A stretch of DNA of 64,000 nucleotides from Bradyrhizobium lablabi (GCF_018131005.1 NZ_JAFCJK010000008.1:1-64000); one strand, 5' to 3'; positions 26,222 through 35,651 are shown, numbered from the stretch's first letter. The notes: a model not told the origin generated them from the sequence alone. A program made the numbers and translations.

Positions 26222-26379
26222 TTGCTTGTAAATTCCTCGTGGCAGCGCTGATTATGTCAATATTATGTCCTAAATCGGGCGGGTGTGCGGCCACCCCCGA
26301 CAACATTCCGTTAACCAGTTTCGTGATTGGCTAGTCAACCGGCCGCCGGATACTCCCGGTGGCGACGACTGGACAGGCC

Positions 26380-26757
26380 ATGCCGCTTCATGCCCAACGG
26401 ATTGAATGGATGCCTTCGCCGCCGCTCGCTCCCGATGATGGCCCGATCGATCTCGATCACCTCCAGCGCATGACGCTTGGCGACTCCGCCCTGGAGCAGG
26501 AGGTGCTGGGGATGTTCTCGGCCCAGTCTGCGCAGATTCTCAGCGAGCTCGCTGCCTTGCCGGCGCAGGCTGCCGTGCAGGCCCACACGCTGAAAGGATC
26601 GGCGCGCGCCATTGGCGCCTTTGCCGTCGCCGACGCCGCCGCGCGGCTGGAGACGGCGTTCTCGACGGGTTCCGATCCGGCCGAACCGCTTGCTGAGCTC
26701 GGGACCACCATCGCCGAGGCGCGGGCGGCGATCGCGCTGATGCTGCGCCGATCCTGA
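26380..26757 (+). CDS. HPt (histidine phosphotransfer) domain protein
   Basis: A protein of about 125 residues with a four-helix HPt domain. The phospho-accepting histidine is in AHTLKGSARAIGA (H69 counting from 26380), with helices LEQEVLGMFSAQSAQILSEL before and VADAAARLETAF after. Such proteins pass phosphate between hybrid kinases and response regulators. The start is unsure: GTG at 26359 or ATG at 26380 (preceded by GGACAGG) are both possible. It is a single-domain orphan without a kinase or receiver next to it. A CtrA box lies in its upstream region. Confidence 0.8.
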   Translation: MPLHAQRIEWMPSPPLAPDDGPIDLDHLQRMTLGDSALEQEVLGMFSAQSAQILSELAALPAQAAVQAHTLKGSARAIGAFAVADAAARLETAFSTGSDPAEPLAELGTTIAEARAAIALMLRRS

Positions 26758-26932
26758 TCCTCAGCTGATGCTGCTCGAGCGCTTCCGGGAACTGCAAGCC
26801 GCTCACCATCCATTCAAACCGACCGGCGGCTTTTCGCGCCCCCGGCGCTAGCGCAGCGCGGGTCGACCCGTTATAGGGACTGCCGGGGACCTTCCATCCA
26901 TCGTCCGGCGTATTCCGGCAGCATGAGCGACC

Positions 26933-27253
26933 ATGGCTAAAATCCACTTCATCGACCATTCCGGCGAGAAACGCACCATCGATATCGAGAACGGCGCGAC
27001 CGTCATGGAAGGGGCGATCCGCAATGCGATTCCCGGCATTGAAGCCGAATGCGGCGGCGCCTGCGCGTGCGCGACCTGCCACGTCTATGTCGACGAAGCC
27101 TGGCGCCAGAAAGTCGGTGCTCCTTCGCCGATGGAAGAGGACATGCTGGATTTCGGCTTTGATGTGCGGCCGAACTCGCGACTGTCCTGCCAGATCAAGG
27201 TGACCGACGATCTCGACGGTTTGATCGTGTCGACGCCGGAGCGGCAGGCCTGA
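26933..27253 (+). CDS. Adrenodoxin-type [2Fe-2S] ferredoxin
   Basis: A 106-residue ferredoxin. The cluster ligands follow the adrenodoxin/putidaredoxin spacing C-x5-C-x2-C-x36-C (C40, C46, C49, C86), with an extra C44, in AECGGACACATCHVYVD and SRLSCQIKV. The acidic partner-binding helix (MEEDMLDFGFDV) is present. A related Rhodopseudomonas ferredoxin (palustrisredoxin B, from memory) delivers electrons to cytochrome P450s or hydroxylases and is encoded near a ferredoxin-NADP reductase, as here (27884). The thioesterase gene between them is convergent and ends 4 nt away. Confidence 0.92.
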   Translation: MAKIHFIDHSGEKRTIDIENGATVMEGAIRNAIPGIEAECGGACACATCHVYVDEAWRQKVGAPSPMEEDMLDFGFDVRPNSRLSCQIKVTDDLDGLIVSTPERQA

Positions 27254-27257
27254 AGAC

Positions 27258-27734
27258 TTATTCCCCGTCGGGATTGACGCCGCGACGCACCCAGCGCCGG
27301 AAGTTCTGCTTGACCTCGGCTGGCAGCGGTGTCGGCTTACGCGTCGCCTCGTCGATCATGACGGTGATTGCCTTCGCCGACGCCACGCAGCGTCCTTCGG
27401 AAAACACCACCTGATCGAACGTGGTCGAGGTCCGTCCGAACTTGACGAGGCCGAGCCCCAGCTCGATCTTGCCGGGCCAGTGCAACTCGGCGCGGAAATG
27501 GATGTCGAGGCGCACCATGATCCAGCCGAGCCCCGGCGGCACCAGACCGTTGCTGCGGTCCTTCACCAGCGTGACGCGGCCGGTTTCGAAATAGCTCGCA
27601 TAGACCGCGTTATTGACGTGCCCGTTCGGGTCGAGATCCGCAAATCGGACGTTGTCCGAAAGCCGGTAGGGGAAGTCTTCCAGGCGCGGCACGTCGCCGG
27701 CGCGGATCGGGTCATTCACAGGCGATATCTCCAT
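27258..27734 (-). CDS. Hotdog-fold acyl-CoA thioesterase (YbgC/FadM family)
   Basis: About 158 residues of a 4-hydroxybenzoyl-CoA thioesterase-like hotdog protein. The active-site Asp is in VRFADLDPNGHVNNAVYASYFETGR, the signature of the YbgC/FadM branch. These enzymes hydrolyse short or long acyl-CoA. Two in-frame ATGs (27749 and 27734) are possible starts; neither has a strong ribosome site. The gene lies tail to tail with the ferredoxin and head to head with the reductase. Confidence 0.85.
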   Translation of the reverse strand: MEISPVNDPIRAGDVPRLEDFPYRLSDNVRFADLDPNGHVNNAVYASYFETGRVTLVKDRSNGLVPPGLGWIMVRLDIHFRAELHWPGKIELGLGLVKFGRTSTTFDQVVFSEGRCVASAKAITVMIDEATRKPTPLPAEVKQNFRRWVRRGVNPDGE

Positions 27735-27883
27735 CGGTCTGCCGTCCATACAGCCGACTTGTCGAAGCTCGGCAAGGGGTTGCCGCGCCAGCCCCTGTCC
27801 CTATTATGCATGTCCCGATCCGGCAGTGCTTGACTGGAGAGGCGAAAGCCGTCCCAGTTCATTTCAACCGAAAAGAAGCGGAT

Positions 27884-28912
27884 ATGAGCGAAGCGATCAA
27901 AACCGATGTGCTGATTATTGGCGCGGGCCCGTGCGGACTGTTCGCCGTGTTCGAACTGGGGCTGCTGGATATGAAAACGCATCTGGTCGACATCCTCGAC
28001 AAGATCGGCGGCCAGTGCGCTGAACTCTATCCGGAGAAGCCGATCTACGACATTCCCGGAATCCCCTTCGTCACCGGCCAGGGCCTCACCGATCAGCTCG
28101 TGGAGCAGATCAAACCCTTCAATCCCACCTTCCACCTCAACGAGATGGTGGAGACGATCGAGAAGATCGGCGATCCGCTGTTCCGCGTGAAGACCGATGC
28201 CGGCAAGGAATTCGAGGCCAAGGTCGTTGTAATTTCGGCGGGCGGCGGCTCGTTCCAGCCGAAGCGGCCGCCGGTTCCTGGCATCGAGGCCTATGAGGGC
28301 ACGTCGGTGTTCTACGCCGTGCGCAAGATGGAGCAGTTCCGCGACAAGAGCATCCTGATCGTCGGCGGCGGCGACTCGGCGCTCGACTGGACGCTCAATC
28401 TGCATCCGATCGCCAGGCGCATTACGCTGCTGCACCGGCGCGATGATTTTCGCGCGGCGCCGCACAGCGTCGAGCAGATGCGCGCACTGGTCGCCGCCGG
28501 AAAAATGGACCTGAAGATCGGCCAGGTCACGAGCCTCGAAGGCGCGGGCGGCCAGCTCTCCGGCGCGGTCATGAAGGCCAACGACAATGCGGTCTCGACC
28601 GTCGCCTGCGATACGTTGCTGCCGTTCTTCGGCCTCACCATGAAACTCGGCCCGGTCGCGAACTGGGGCGTGGCGCTGGAGAACAATCTCGTGCCGGTCG
28701 ACACCGCGGCCTTCGAGACCAATGTGCCGGGCATCTTCGCGATCGGTGACATCAATACCTATCCCGGCAAGCTGAAGCTGATCCTGTCCGGCTTCCACGA
28801 GGGAGCGCTGATGGCGCAAAAGGCGCACCGCTATGTCTACCCGGACAAGCGGCTGGTGTTCCAGTACACGACGTCGTCGTCGAGCCTGCAGAAGAAGCTC
28901 GGCGTCCACTGA
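27884..28912 (+). CDS. Thioredoxin-reductase-like ferredoxin-NADP+ reductase
   Basis: A 342-residue flavoprotein with the FAD motif LIIGAGPCGLFAVFELG at the N-terminus, NADPH motif LIVGGGDSALDW and the C-terminal FAD site GIFAIGDINTYPGKLKLI. The redox-active CxxC of thioredoxin reductases is absent, and a C-terminal extension (VFQYTTSSSSLQKKLG) covers the flavin. Both features define the YumC/R. palustris type of ferredoxin-NADP reductase. The ATG at 27884 is used because the 26 upstream codons run into the divergent gene's start area. The ferredoxin at 26933 is the likely partner. Confidence 0.92.
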   Translation: MSEAIKTDVLIIGAGPCGLFAVFELGLLDMKTHLVDILDKIGGQCAELYPEKPIYDIPGIPFVTGQGLTDQLVEQIKPFNPTFHLNEMVETIEKIGDPLFRVKTDAGKEFEAKVVVISAGGGSFQPKRPPVPGIEAYEGTSVFYAVRKMEQFRDKSILIVGGGDSALDWTLNLHPIARRITLLHRRDDFRAAPHSVEQMRALVAAGKMDLKIGQVTSLEGAGGQLSGAVMKANDNAVSTVACDTLLPFFGLTMKLGPVANWGVALENNLVPVDTAAFETNVPGIFAIGDINTYPGKLKLILSGFHEGALMAQKAHRYVYPDKRLVFQYTTSSSSLQKKLGVH

Positions 28913-29045
28913 TCCCAGCCGTAAGTAATATGGTCCGGATGGCCGCGCATTAGGCGCGGCCTGCGGCCCGCTGTCGCGCGGGCACTGGAACACTGCGCGA
29001 AATGGCCGTAGTGTTGGCGCATTCGTTTTGTCGATTGGTCAGGTG

Positions 29046-29633
29046 ATGATGATGCGGAATGCGCTATCCAGGCTTCGGCTGCTGTTTGCGATCGCTGCGG
29101 CCCTCGTCGTCCCGGCACTTGCGGCGTCGGCGGCGGAGCCGAGCGCCGCTGGGCTCTGGCAGAAGATCGAGGACGGCAAGACGGTCGGGATGTTCCTCGT
29201 GATCGAGCGCAATGGCCTATACGAAGGCATAATCGCAAAGATGATTTCGTCGCCTGGGGATGAGCCCAATCCGACCTGCTCGAAATGCACCGACGATCGC
29301 AAGGACATGCCGTGGCTCGGCATTCCCTTCATCCGCGACATGAAGCGCAATCGGCTGGTCTATGAAGGCGGCAACGTGCTCGATCCGCGCAACGGCAAGG
29401 TCTACAAGGCGAAGATGACGCTCAGCGCAGACGGGCAAACGCTGACGATGCGCGGTTATGTGGGCATTTCGCTGTTCGGCATGGACGAGATCTGGAGCCG
29501 GCTGCCGGATAGCGCAATGGCACAGCTTGACCCAACGATCATCGCCAAATATCTGCCGGCGCAGGCCGCCGCCATGAAGCCGCCGCCGGCGACGAAGAAA
29601 GGCGCGGCGCCAGCGGCACCGGCGAAGAATTAG
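29046..29633 (+). CDS. Exported DUF2147 domain protein
   Basis: A 195-residue protein with a signal peptide (about 1-30, ending ASAAEP) and one DUF2147 domain: AAGLWQKIEDGKTVGMFLVI, then PTCSKCTDDRKDMPWLGIPF, NGKVYKAKMTLSADGQTLTM and RGYVGISLFGMDEIW. These proteins are lipocalin-like beta barrels of unknown function. Three ATGs in a row (29046, 29049, 29052) are possible starts after a CAGG site. The C-terminus is a Pro/Lys/Ala tail. It is convergent with the SGNH hydrolase gene, 4 nt apart. Confidence 0.85.
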   Translation: MMMRNALSRLRLLFAIAAALVVPALAASAAEPSAAGLWQKIEDGKTVGMFLVIERNGLYEGIIAKMISSPGDEPNPTCSKCTDDRKDMPWLGIPFIRDMKRNRLVYEGGNVLDPRNGKVYKAKMTLSADGQTLTMRGYVGISLFGMDEIWSRLPDSAMAQLDPTIIAKYLPAQAAAMKPPPATKKGAAPAAPAKN

Positions 29634-29637
29634 CTCC

Positions 29638-31605
29638 TTAACGCGTCGGAGAAATCCGCATCGGTAGCGGCGCGACCGGCTGCGAAATGATTTCCGGTAC
29701 AGCGGTGTCGAGTTGAAGCACGCTGGCGGCCGCAGGCACCGCGGCATCCGCCATCACGGCGTGCCCTTCGGCGGTCGGATGCACGGCGCCGCCATAGACC
29801 GCCGACAGGATTCCCCAGGTCGCGTCGTGAATATCGGTTGGTTGCATCGCGGAGGGCAGGGCCTGCGGATAGGTCATGGCCGCGAAATAGCTGTCATTGG
29901 CATCGCGGATCCAGCGTGCGCGAGGCAGATAGGCGCGATACTCGCCGGCGCTGCGGCCGCACTTGAGCGGCTGGTTGGCCGCGATCACGATATCGGACTC
30001 GAAGCTGTTGCCGTTGGCGGCGAAACAGTCGCGGTCGAATTCCGGATCGGTCGAGGCGCGCGCGCAGAAGCCGTGGTTTGCGAACGCGTCCTGATGTGCA
30101 TCGACGAAGGTCATGCGGTCTGAATTCGGATTGCGACAGATGATGCCCGACTGACACAGCGCGAGCGCCTTCAACTGAGGCAGGAATTCGTTCTCGACGA
30201 AATTCGACACAGCCGAGAGACGCCGCGGATCGGCGTTGAAAGACGGGTGAATGTCGAAGCCGGCGCGGCCACCGGGGCAGGGCGCGCCGCCATTGGCCAG
30301 TGTCGGATTGGCGTAGGTCGTGTAGATCACGCGCGAGAGGTCGCCGACCAGGGGCTTCAACGCGTTGCGCAGCTTGGCGAAGCCGGACGGCAGATCGCGC
30401 GTCAACGCCGAACGGGCATCGTCGACTGAGGCCATCGAGCCGCCGCGCTTGAACAGCGTCCGTTCGGTCGGCGTATCCACGATCACGTCGGCTACGAGGG
30501 CGGAGAAGTAGATATCGTTGGCGCCGATCGACAGCAGCACGAGGTCGAGCCTGCGGTCGGGCTGGCGCCGCTGTGCATCGGCAAGTGCCTCGCGCAACTC
30601 CGATACCTGGGCGCTGACGGAGCCGGAGCAGGTCGTGGCCGACTTCGTCGGCAGGCATTCCTTCGCGCGCTGCGAGCCGAGCAGGCCGTCGGAGATGGTG
30701 GCGCCGCTGCAGGCCAGCGGCAGGTAGGTCACAGCGATGTGCGGATATTGCACGGCAAGCGCCAGCGCCGTGCGGGTCTGATAGCTGTACAGCGAGCGGT
30801 GGCAGGCCGAGTTGAACCACAATGCGCTCTGCCGCTGCCAGACCGCCAGACTGTCGGGGGCTTCGCAGGCCCGGCCGCCTTTGTAGCCGGCGCGGCTCGG
30901 CCGGTAATACTGCGACGTGCCGAGATAGGAGCGGAAGCAGAATCCTTCGTCGGAAAGCGCGATCGCGCGGTCGGGATTGCCCTCGCCGGAGGCGATGCTG
31001 TCGCCGAGACCGGCGATGAGGAAATCTCGCACCGCGATCTCGGTCGAGACGCGCTGGTTCGCCTCCGAGCCGCTCGCGACGTCCACGGTCGCGACGGTGG
31101 CGCGGCCGTAGCGAACGCGCAGATTCACCGGCTCGGCGCAGTCGAAGGTCGAGGATTGCGGCCCGTCGCCGTCGTCGAACGACCAGGCGCAGGTCGCGCC
31201 GACCGGGACCGGGCCGGTGAGGCGGACCACGATCGAATGGTCAATCGGCGTCAGATAGCTCTCCTTGACGTTGTCGCGGGTGCAAGGCTCGTTGACGCGG
31301 CCCTGGAGGTCGATGCAGAGCCGGTTCACGGTGTTGCGCGCCCAGCCGCGGCCGTCGCTCTGCAACTCGAGCGCCTGCTCCGAGGCCAGCACGCTGCGGC
31401 CCAGCCCGCTCTCGACCTGGAGGCGGAAGTCGCGTTCCTCGCGGAACAGGCGAAAGCGGTTGCGAACCTCCCAGGAAATCTGCAGCGGCGAATTGCCGGC
31501 GGTCTGCGCGTCGGCGGCCGACACCGCGATCATCGCCAGCGCGGAGCCGAGCAACGTGGTGCAGATTGTCAAATAAAACGAAAATCGAGCCAGAAATCGG
31601 GTCAT
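29638..31605 (-). CDS. Large secreted SGNH/GDSL-type hydrolase
   Basis: A 655-residue protein with an N-terminal signal peptide or anchor (about 8-34). Residues about 40-195 are a beta-rich domain with a PKD-like CAWSFDDGDGPQ turn. The catalytic domain starts at GLGDSIASGEGN (Ser203, block I), with oxyanion residues in CSGAT (about 299-303) and SIGANDIYFS (N363), and the catalytic His in HPTAEGH (H609). Many cysteines suggest disulfides. SGNH enzymes are esterases or lipases; an O-acetyl esterase on polysaccharide or cell wall is possible, but the substrate cannot be read. Its length is over twice the simple family. Confidence 0.8.
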   Translation of the reverse strand: MTRFLARFSFYLTICTTLLGSALAMIAVSAADAQTAGNSPLQISWEVRNRFRLFREERDFRLQVESGLGRSVLASEQALELQSDGRGWARNTVNRLCIDLQGRVNEPCTRDNVKESYLTPIDHSIVVRLTGPVPVGATCAWSFDDGDGPQSSTFDCAEPVNLRVRYGRATVATVDVASGSEANQRVSTEIAVRDFLIAGLGDSIASGEGNPDRAIALSDEGFCFRSYLGTSQYYRPSRAGYKGGRACEAPDSLAVWQRQSALWFNSACHRSLYSYQTRTALALAVQYPHIAVTYLPLACSGATISDGLLGSQRAKECLPTKSATTCSGSVSAQVSELREALADAQRRQPDRRLDLVLLSIGANDIYFSALVADVIVDTPTERTLFKRGGSMASVDDARSALTRDLPSGFAKLRNALKPLVGDLSRVIYTTYANPTLANGGAPCPGGRAGFDIHPSFNADPRRLSAVSNFVENEFLPQLKALALCQSGIICRNPNSDRMTFVDAHQDAFANHGFCARASTDPEFDRDCFAANGNSFESDIVIAANQPLKCGRSAGEYRAYLPRARWIRDANDSYFAAMTYPQALPSAMQPTDIHDATWGILSAVYGGAVHPTAEGHAVMADAAVPAAASVLQLDTAVPEIISQPVAPLPMRISPTR

Positions 31606-31690
31606 GGCGCGTTTGACGTTAGCGATGAGGCAAAAATAAGAGTGAGCTCTCCGAGGGCATGGCGCCAGGATGCGGGCGATAACGTCGTCG

Positions 31691-32764
31691 TTACCGCTTC
31701 AGGCGCTTGATCCGCTGCTGGCCTTCGATTGGTTGCCGCACGGTCGCCGAAGCCGTGCAGGCCCCGCCGAGTTTCCGTCGTTCCTGCCAGGGTTGGACCA
31801 CGTTGAGCCACAGTTCGCGCATGCCCATAATCGAAATCGAAATCCCGAAAGGAATCAGAAAATACAGGATGCGGAACACGACCAGCGTCGCCAGCAACTG
31901 CTCCTTGCTGAACTCCGGCAGTGCCACGAGCATCGCCGCGTCGAACACGCCAAGCGAGCCCGGCGCATGGCTGGCGAAGCCGAGCAACGTCGCCAGGATG
32001 AACACCACCGCCAGCGATATGAAATCGATATGCGGCTGTGTCGGCATCAGGAGGTACATGGCCAGCGCGCAGAAACCGAGATCGACCACGCCGATCAGGA
32101 CCTGCAACAGCGTCAGCCTGGCGGAGGGCAGCACCACCTTCCATCCGTTCTGACCGAGCTCACGGCGCTTCTCGCCGGTCAGGAGCCAGAGGAAATAGAC
32201 GCCGATGCCGGCCAGGCAACCGATTGCGATCAACCGATTCATGGCTGGCGGCAAGAGGTCCATCGCGGAGGCCGCCCCGGGGTGCCAGGCCATGCCGAAG
32301 CCGAGCACGAACAGATTGCCGAGCCAGAACGTCAGCCCGGACAGAAAGCAGATTTTTGCGACATCTATCGCGGTGAGGCCGTAGTCCGAATAGATCCGGA
32401 AGCGGATCGCGCCGCCCGTGAAGACGGTGGCGCCAATATTGTGACCGATCGTGTAGCTCGTGAAACTGGAGAGCGCTGCAATGCGGTAGGGGACATGAGT
32501 CTTGCCGATCGTACGCAATGCGAAGAAATCATAGAAGGTCAGGGTGCAGAAGGCACCGACTACGCAGAGCGCAGCGAGCGCGATCCGATGCGGTGCGATT
32601 TCGGTGAGCGCCGTCAGGATGATGTTGGTGTCGACGCCTTTCAGCGTCCGGATCAGCGTCGTGACCGCGAACACGATGATGAGGAGACTCGCAGCGATCC
32701 CAAGCCGCTTCCAGCCGATCTTTTCCTTGAAGCCACGCCCGAGCGTGGTCAGCAGCCGATGCAT
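31691..32764 (-). CDS. UPF0104 / MprF-like flippase-domain membrane protein
   Basis: A 357-residue, about 8-helix inner-membrane protein similar to the membrane half of lysyl-phosphatidylglycerol synthase MprF (YbhN family). Typical segments are SSFTSYTIGHNIGATVFTGG, AIRFRIYSDYGLTAIDVAKI and GFASHAPGSLGVFDA. The catalytic aminoacyl-transferase half is absent, so it may move lipids rather than synthesise LPG. A very good ribosome site (GGGAGGATGA) precedes the ATG. It is 85 nt from the SGNH gene on the same strand. Confidence 0.85.
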   Translation of the reverse strand: MHRLLTTLGRGFKEKIGWKRLGIAASLLIIVFAVTTLIRTLKGVDTNIILTALTEIAPHRIALAALCVVGAFCTLTFYDFFALRTIGKTHVPYRIAALSSFTSYTIGHNIGATVFTGGAIRFRIYSDYGLTAIDVAKICFLSGLTFWLGNLFVLGFGMAWHPGAASAMDLLPPAMNRLIAIGCLAGIGVYFLWLLTGEKRRELGQNGWKVVLPSARLTLLQVLIGVVDLGFCALAMYLLMPTQPHIDFISLAVVFILATLLGFASHAPGSLGVFDAAMLVALPEFSKEQLLATLVVFRILYFLIPFGISISIMGMRELWLNVVQPWQERRKLGGACTASATVRQPIEGQQRIKRLKR

Positions 32765-33148
32765 TCATCCTCCCGGCGGGACTGCAATTTCAGTAGGACC
32801 CGGTCACGGGCGGTGACGGGTGACGGGCAAAGCGCACCGTGCGCGAAGACCCATAAGGCAAAACGGTTGCCTTGTGCAGTCCTTGACAAGCGAGGCCTTG
32901 GCCCTTGGCGGTCGTAACTGTCATATGGGCTACATATGTTCCCGCCTTGCGGATTGTGAGTCGCGGCGCATGCATCCCAGTCTGGTCAATTCGCCGTGTG
33001 TTTTCGTGTTCCACGAGGCGGCAGGACCGCATGGATAGATTTCGTAGGAACGTCCGCTAAACAGGCCGGTTAGCGCGGGCATCGGCACGACGGCGTGTGC
33101 CTCAGGCGGCTCGCGCCATGCGTGTTCCCACAACGGAAAGGACCCGCG
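32765..33148. other. 384-nt intergenic region, no gene seen
   Basis: Divergent spacing between the UPF0104 gene and the DUF892 gene; it must hold both promoters. Short open frames here (for example 32820-33038) lack ribosome sites and any family resemblance. I found no convincing terminator or RNA gene. Confidence 0.5.
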
Positions 33149-33655
33149 ATGGGACTGTTTACCAAAGACATCAAAACCATGAACGACCTGTTCGTGCATC
33201 AGCTTCAGGACATCTATTACGCCGAGAAACAACTTGTGAAGGCGTTGCCGAAAATGGCCGACAAGGCGACCGATAAGCAGCTAAAGCAGGGTTTCCTGAC
33301 GCATCTTGATGAAACCAGGACGCATGTTCAGCGCCTTGAGCAGGTTTTCCAGATGCATGGTGCCGAAATCAAGGCGGTCGATTGCCCGGCGATCGACGGC
33401 ATCATCGCAGAAGCCGACGAGGTGACGGGAGAGGTCGCCGACAAGCATGTGCTGGACGCAGCACTGATCAATGCGGCGCAGGCCGCCGAACACTATGAGA
33501 TGACCCGCTACGGAAGTCTGATCGCCTGGGCTCGCCAGCTTGGTCGCACCGACTGCGCGGCCGTGCTGCAGAAGACGCTCGATGAGGAACGCAAGACCGA
33601 CCAGAAGCTCACGTCTCTCGCGGAGGGCAAGGTCAACCTGCGAGCCGCCGGCTAA
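33149..33655 (+). CDS. Ferritin-like DUF892 (YciE/YciF) stress protein
   Basis: A 168-residue ferritin-like protein of the YciE/YciF family. Four-helix metal ligands are visible: DLFVHQLQDIYYAEKQLVKAL, FLTHLDETRTHVQRLEQVF, AQAAEHYEMTRYGSLIAWA and a final LDEERKTDQKLTSLA. Members bind di-iron or di-manganese and are induced by osmotic or general stress. The ATG at 33149 follows GGAAAGG; the frame extends to 33095 without conserved sequence. A terminator follows. Confidence 0.9.
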   Translation: MGLFTKDIKTMNDLFVHQLQDIYYAEKQLVKALPKMADKATDKQLKQGFLTHLDETRTHVQRLEQVFQMHGAEIKAVDCPAIDGIIAEADEVTGEVADKHVLDAALINAAQAAEHYEMTRYGSLIAWARQLGRTDCAAVLQKTLDEERKTDQKLTSLAEGKVNLRAAG

Positions 33656-33691
33656 CTGCTCCGGCCGTAGTCAGTAGGTCTATTGAGACAA

Positions 33692-33724
33692 AACGCCGCG
33701 CGGGGCTACCGCGCGGCGTTCTTG
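33692..33724 (+). terminator. Rho-independent terminator after the DUF892 gene
   Basis: AACGCCGCGCG pairs with CGCGCGGCGTT around a GGGCTAC loop, followed by CTTGT. The stem is perfect, though the T run is weak. Confidence 0.75.
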
Positions 33725-33823
33725 TGAGAGTTTTCGACGCGACGCCACACTTCGATCTGAAACGAAATGTCAGGTCGAACGGATACCTATCTCTCGCATT
33801 GGTTTCCGAAACGAGGTCGGTCC

Positions 33824-35330
33824 ATGCGAAGCACGCCCTTGAGTTTTCAGCCCCTTCCGGAGGAACGCGCCGTGTTGCGCTCCGGCCGGCCGAAATTGGC
33901 GGCGGCGCTGACGCTTGCCGCGATGAGTCTTGGCTATGGCGTTGTCCAGCTCGACGTCACCATCGTCAACACCGCGCTCAATGCGATCGGCGCCTCGCTC
34001 GGCGGCGGCGTCGCCGAACTGCAATGGGTGGTCAGCTCCTATACCATTGCCTTTGCCGCGTTCATCCTGACGGCAGGCGCGCTTGGCGATCGTATCGGCG
34101 CCAAGCGCATCTACATGGCGGGATTTGCGATCTTCACCGCGGCCTCCGTCGCCTGCGCGCTCGCGCCCGACGCGGTAACGCTGATTGCCGCGCGCTGCAT
34201 TCAGGGATTGGCGGCGGCCATTCTGGTCCCCAATTCGCTCGCGCTGCTTAGGCACGCCTATGCGGATGACAAGACGCGGGGACGCGCTATCGGCGTCTGG
34301 GCGGCAGGCGCAAGCCTTGCACTGACTGCGGGCCCGCTCGTCGGCGGTGGCCTGATTGCGCTCGTCGGCTGGCGCGCGATCTTCCTGGTCAACCTGCCGA
34401 TCGGTCTGGCCGCGCTGTGGCTCGCATGGCGCTTTGCCGGCGAGACGACGCGCCATCGGCAGCGCGAGATCGACCTGCCGGGCCAGATCACGGCGCTCGC
34501 GGCACTCGGCACGCTTGCCGGCGCTCTCATCGAAGGTGGCACGCTCGGATGGGACAGTCCGTTCGTTTGTCCTGTCAGCCGTCTTCATGCTGCTTTTCGT
34601 CTGGCGCGAGGCATGGGCGCCGCAGCCGATGCTGCCGCTGTCGCTGTTCCGCCAGCGCATGTTCGCGCTCACCTCCTTGACCGGTCTCCTCGTGAACGTC
34701 GCGATCTACGGGCTGATCTTCGTGCTCAGCCTGTACTTCCAGCAGGTCAACGGTCTGTCGGCGTTGGAAACCGGTCTTGCCTTCGTGCCAATGCTCGGAG
34801 CGGTATTGCCGGTCAATTTGATCGCGCCGCGTCTCGCCGAGCGGATCGGTGCGGCTCAGACCATCGCGCTCGGCGCGACGATATCCGCCATCGGGTGCCT
34901 GGCGATGCTCGGAGTCGATCGCGGTACGAGTTACTGGGCGATCTGCTTGCAGATGATCGCGCTGAGCGGCGGGCTCGGTCTGCTGGTGCCGCCGTTGACG
35001 TCCACGCTGCTCGGCAGTGTGGAGACGGCGCGCTCTGGCATCGCGGCCGGCGTGCTGAATGCGACCCGGCAGACCGGCAGCGTGCTTGGCGTTGCTCTGT
35101 TCGGTTCGCTTGTCAGCGGCTCCGCGGCGTTCATCGGTGGTCTCCACGCGTCGCTGGTGATCTCGGCCGGAGTGCTGCTTGCGGCCGGCGCGTTGATTTG
35201 GATCGGCGCAGGCGCTTCAGGCCTTGCGCATCGCAAAGTAGGCGCCGCAAAACGCCATGACGCCGCCAAGACACAGCGCCGCAAGGCCGGCGAGGACACC
35301 GGAGATTGTCGGAATCGGGCTCGGCGCTGA
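33824..35330 (+). pseudogene. DHA2-family (EmrB/QacA) drug efflux MFS transporter interrupted by a frameshift
   Basis: A 14-helix efflux pump split between two frames. The first part (33824 to about 34565) encodes helices 1-7 with the DHA2 motif QLDVTIVNTALNAIG and motif A (GALGDRIGAKRIYMAG). The rest (about 34565-35330) continues in the +1 frame with SAVFMLLFVWREAW, QRMFALTSLTGLLVNVAIYG and TARSGIAAGVLNATRQTGS. The junction is in GTTTG at 34565-34569; one T fewer in the run at 34566-34568 would join the frames. Both halves look well conserved, so the shift is recent or a sequencing error. Start chosen after a CGAGG site. The C-terminus runs 114 nt into the convergent gene at 35217, longer than usual for the family. 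Confidence 0.8.
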
Positions 35331-35651
35331 CGCGGCCTGTCCCGCTCCCGCAAGGATCAGCACGCCGATCACGATCAGGAACTGTCGCATCCGGTGCGGG
35401 ATATGGCCGGATACTGCGCTGTGCATCAGATTGGCGGTGAAGTAACCGCCGGTGAATCCGACACCGGCGATCAGCCACCACGCGATAGCCGCGCCCGCCG
35501 GCATGAAATCCTTGGTGTCGGAGCGCCACAGGCCGCCGAGATCGAGTCCGTAGCGTGCGCCGAGCATGTGCACGGCGAGCGCCAGCAGCACACCTGAAAT
35601 CATCGCGCCTCCCAGGATGAGGTAGCGCGGAAAATGGGTCGTCTCGGCCAT
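35217..35651 (-). CDS. Small four-helix membrane protein, unknown function
   Basis: A 144-residue protein with about four hydrophobic segments (ILGGAMISGVLLALAVHML, then AIAWWLIAGVGFTGGYF, FLIVIGVLILAGAG and VLAGLAALCLGGVMAF). I do not recognise a named family. The ATG at 35651 (MAETTHFPRYL) is preferred over an upstream extension. It is divergent from the DUF1772 gene (35722), and its 3' end overlaps the frameshifted transporter by 114 nt, so either the transporter lost its proper stop or this frame is longer than the real protein. Confidence 0.5.
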   Translation of the reverse strand: MAETTHFPRYLILGGAMISGVLLALAVHMLGARYGLDLGGLWRSDTKDFMPAGAAIAWWLIAGVGFTGGYFTANLMHSAVSGHIPHRMRQFLIVIGVLILAGAGQAASAPSPIPTISGVLAGLAALCLGGVMAFCGAYFAMRKA

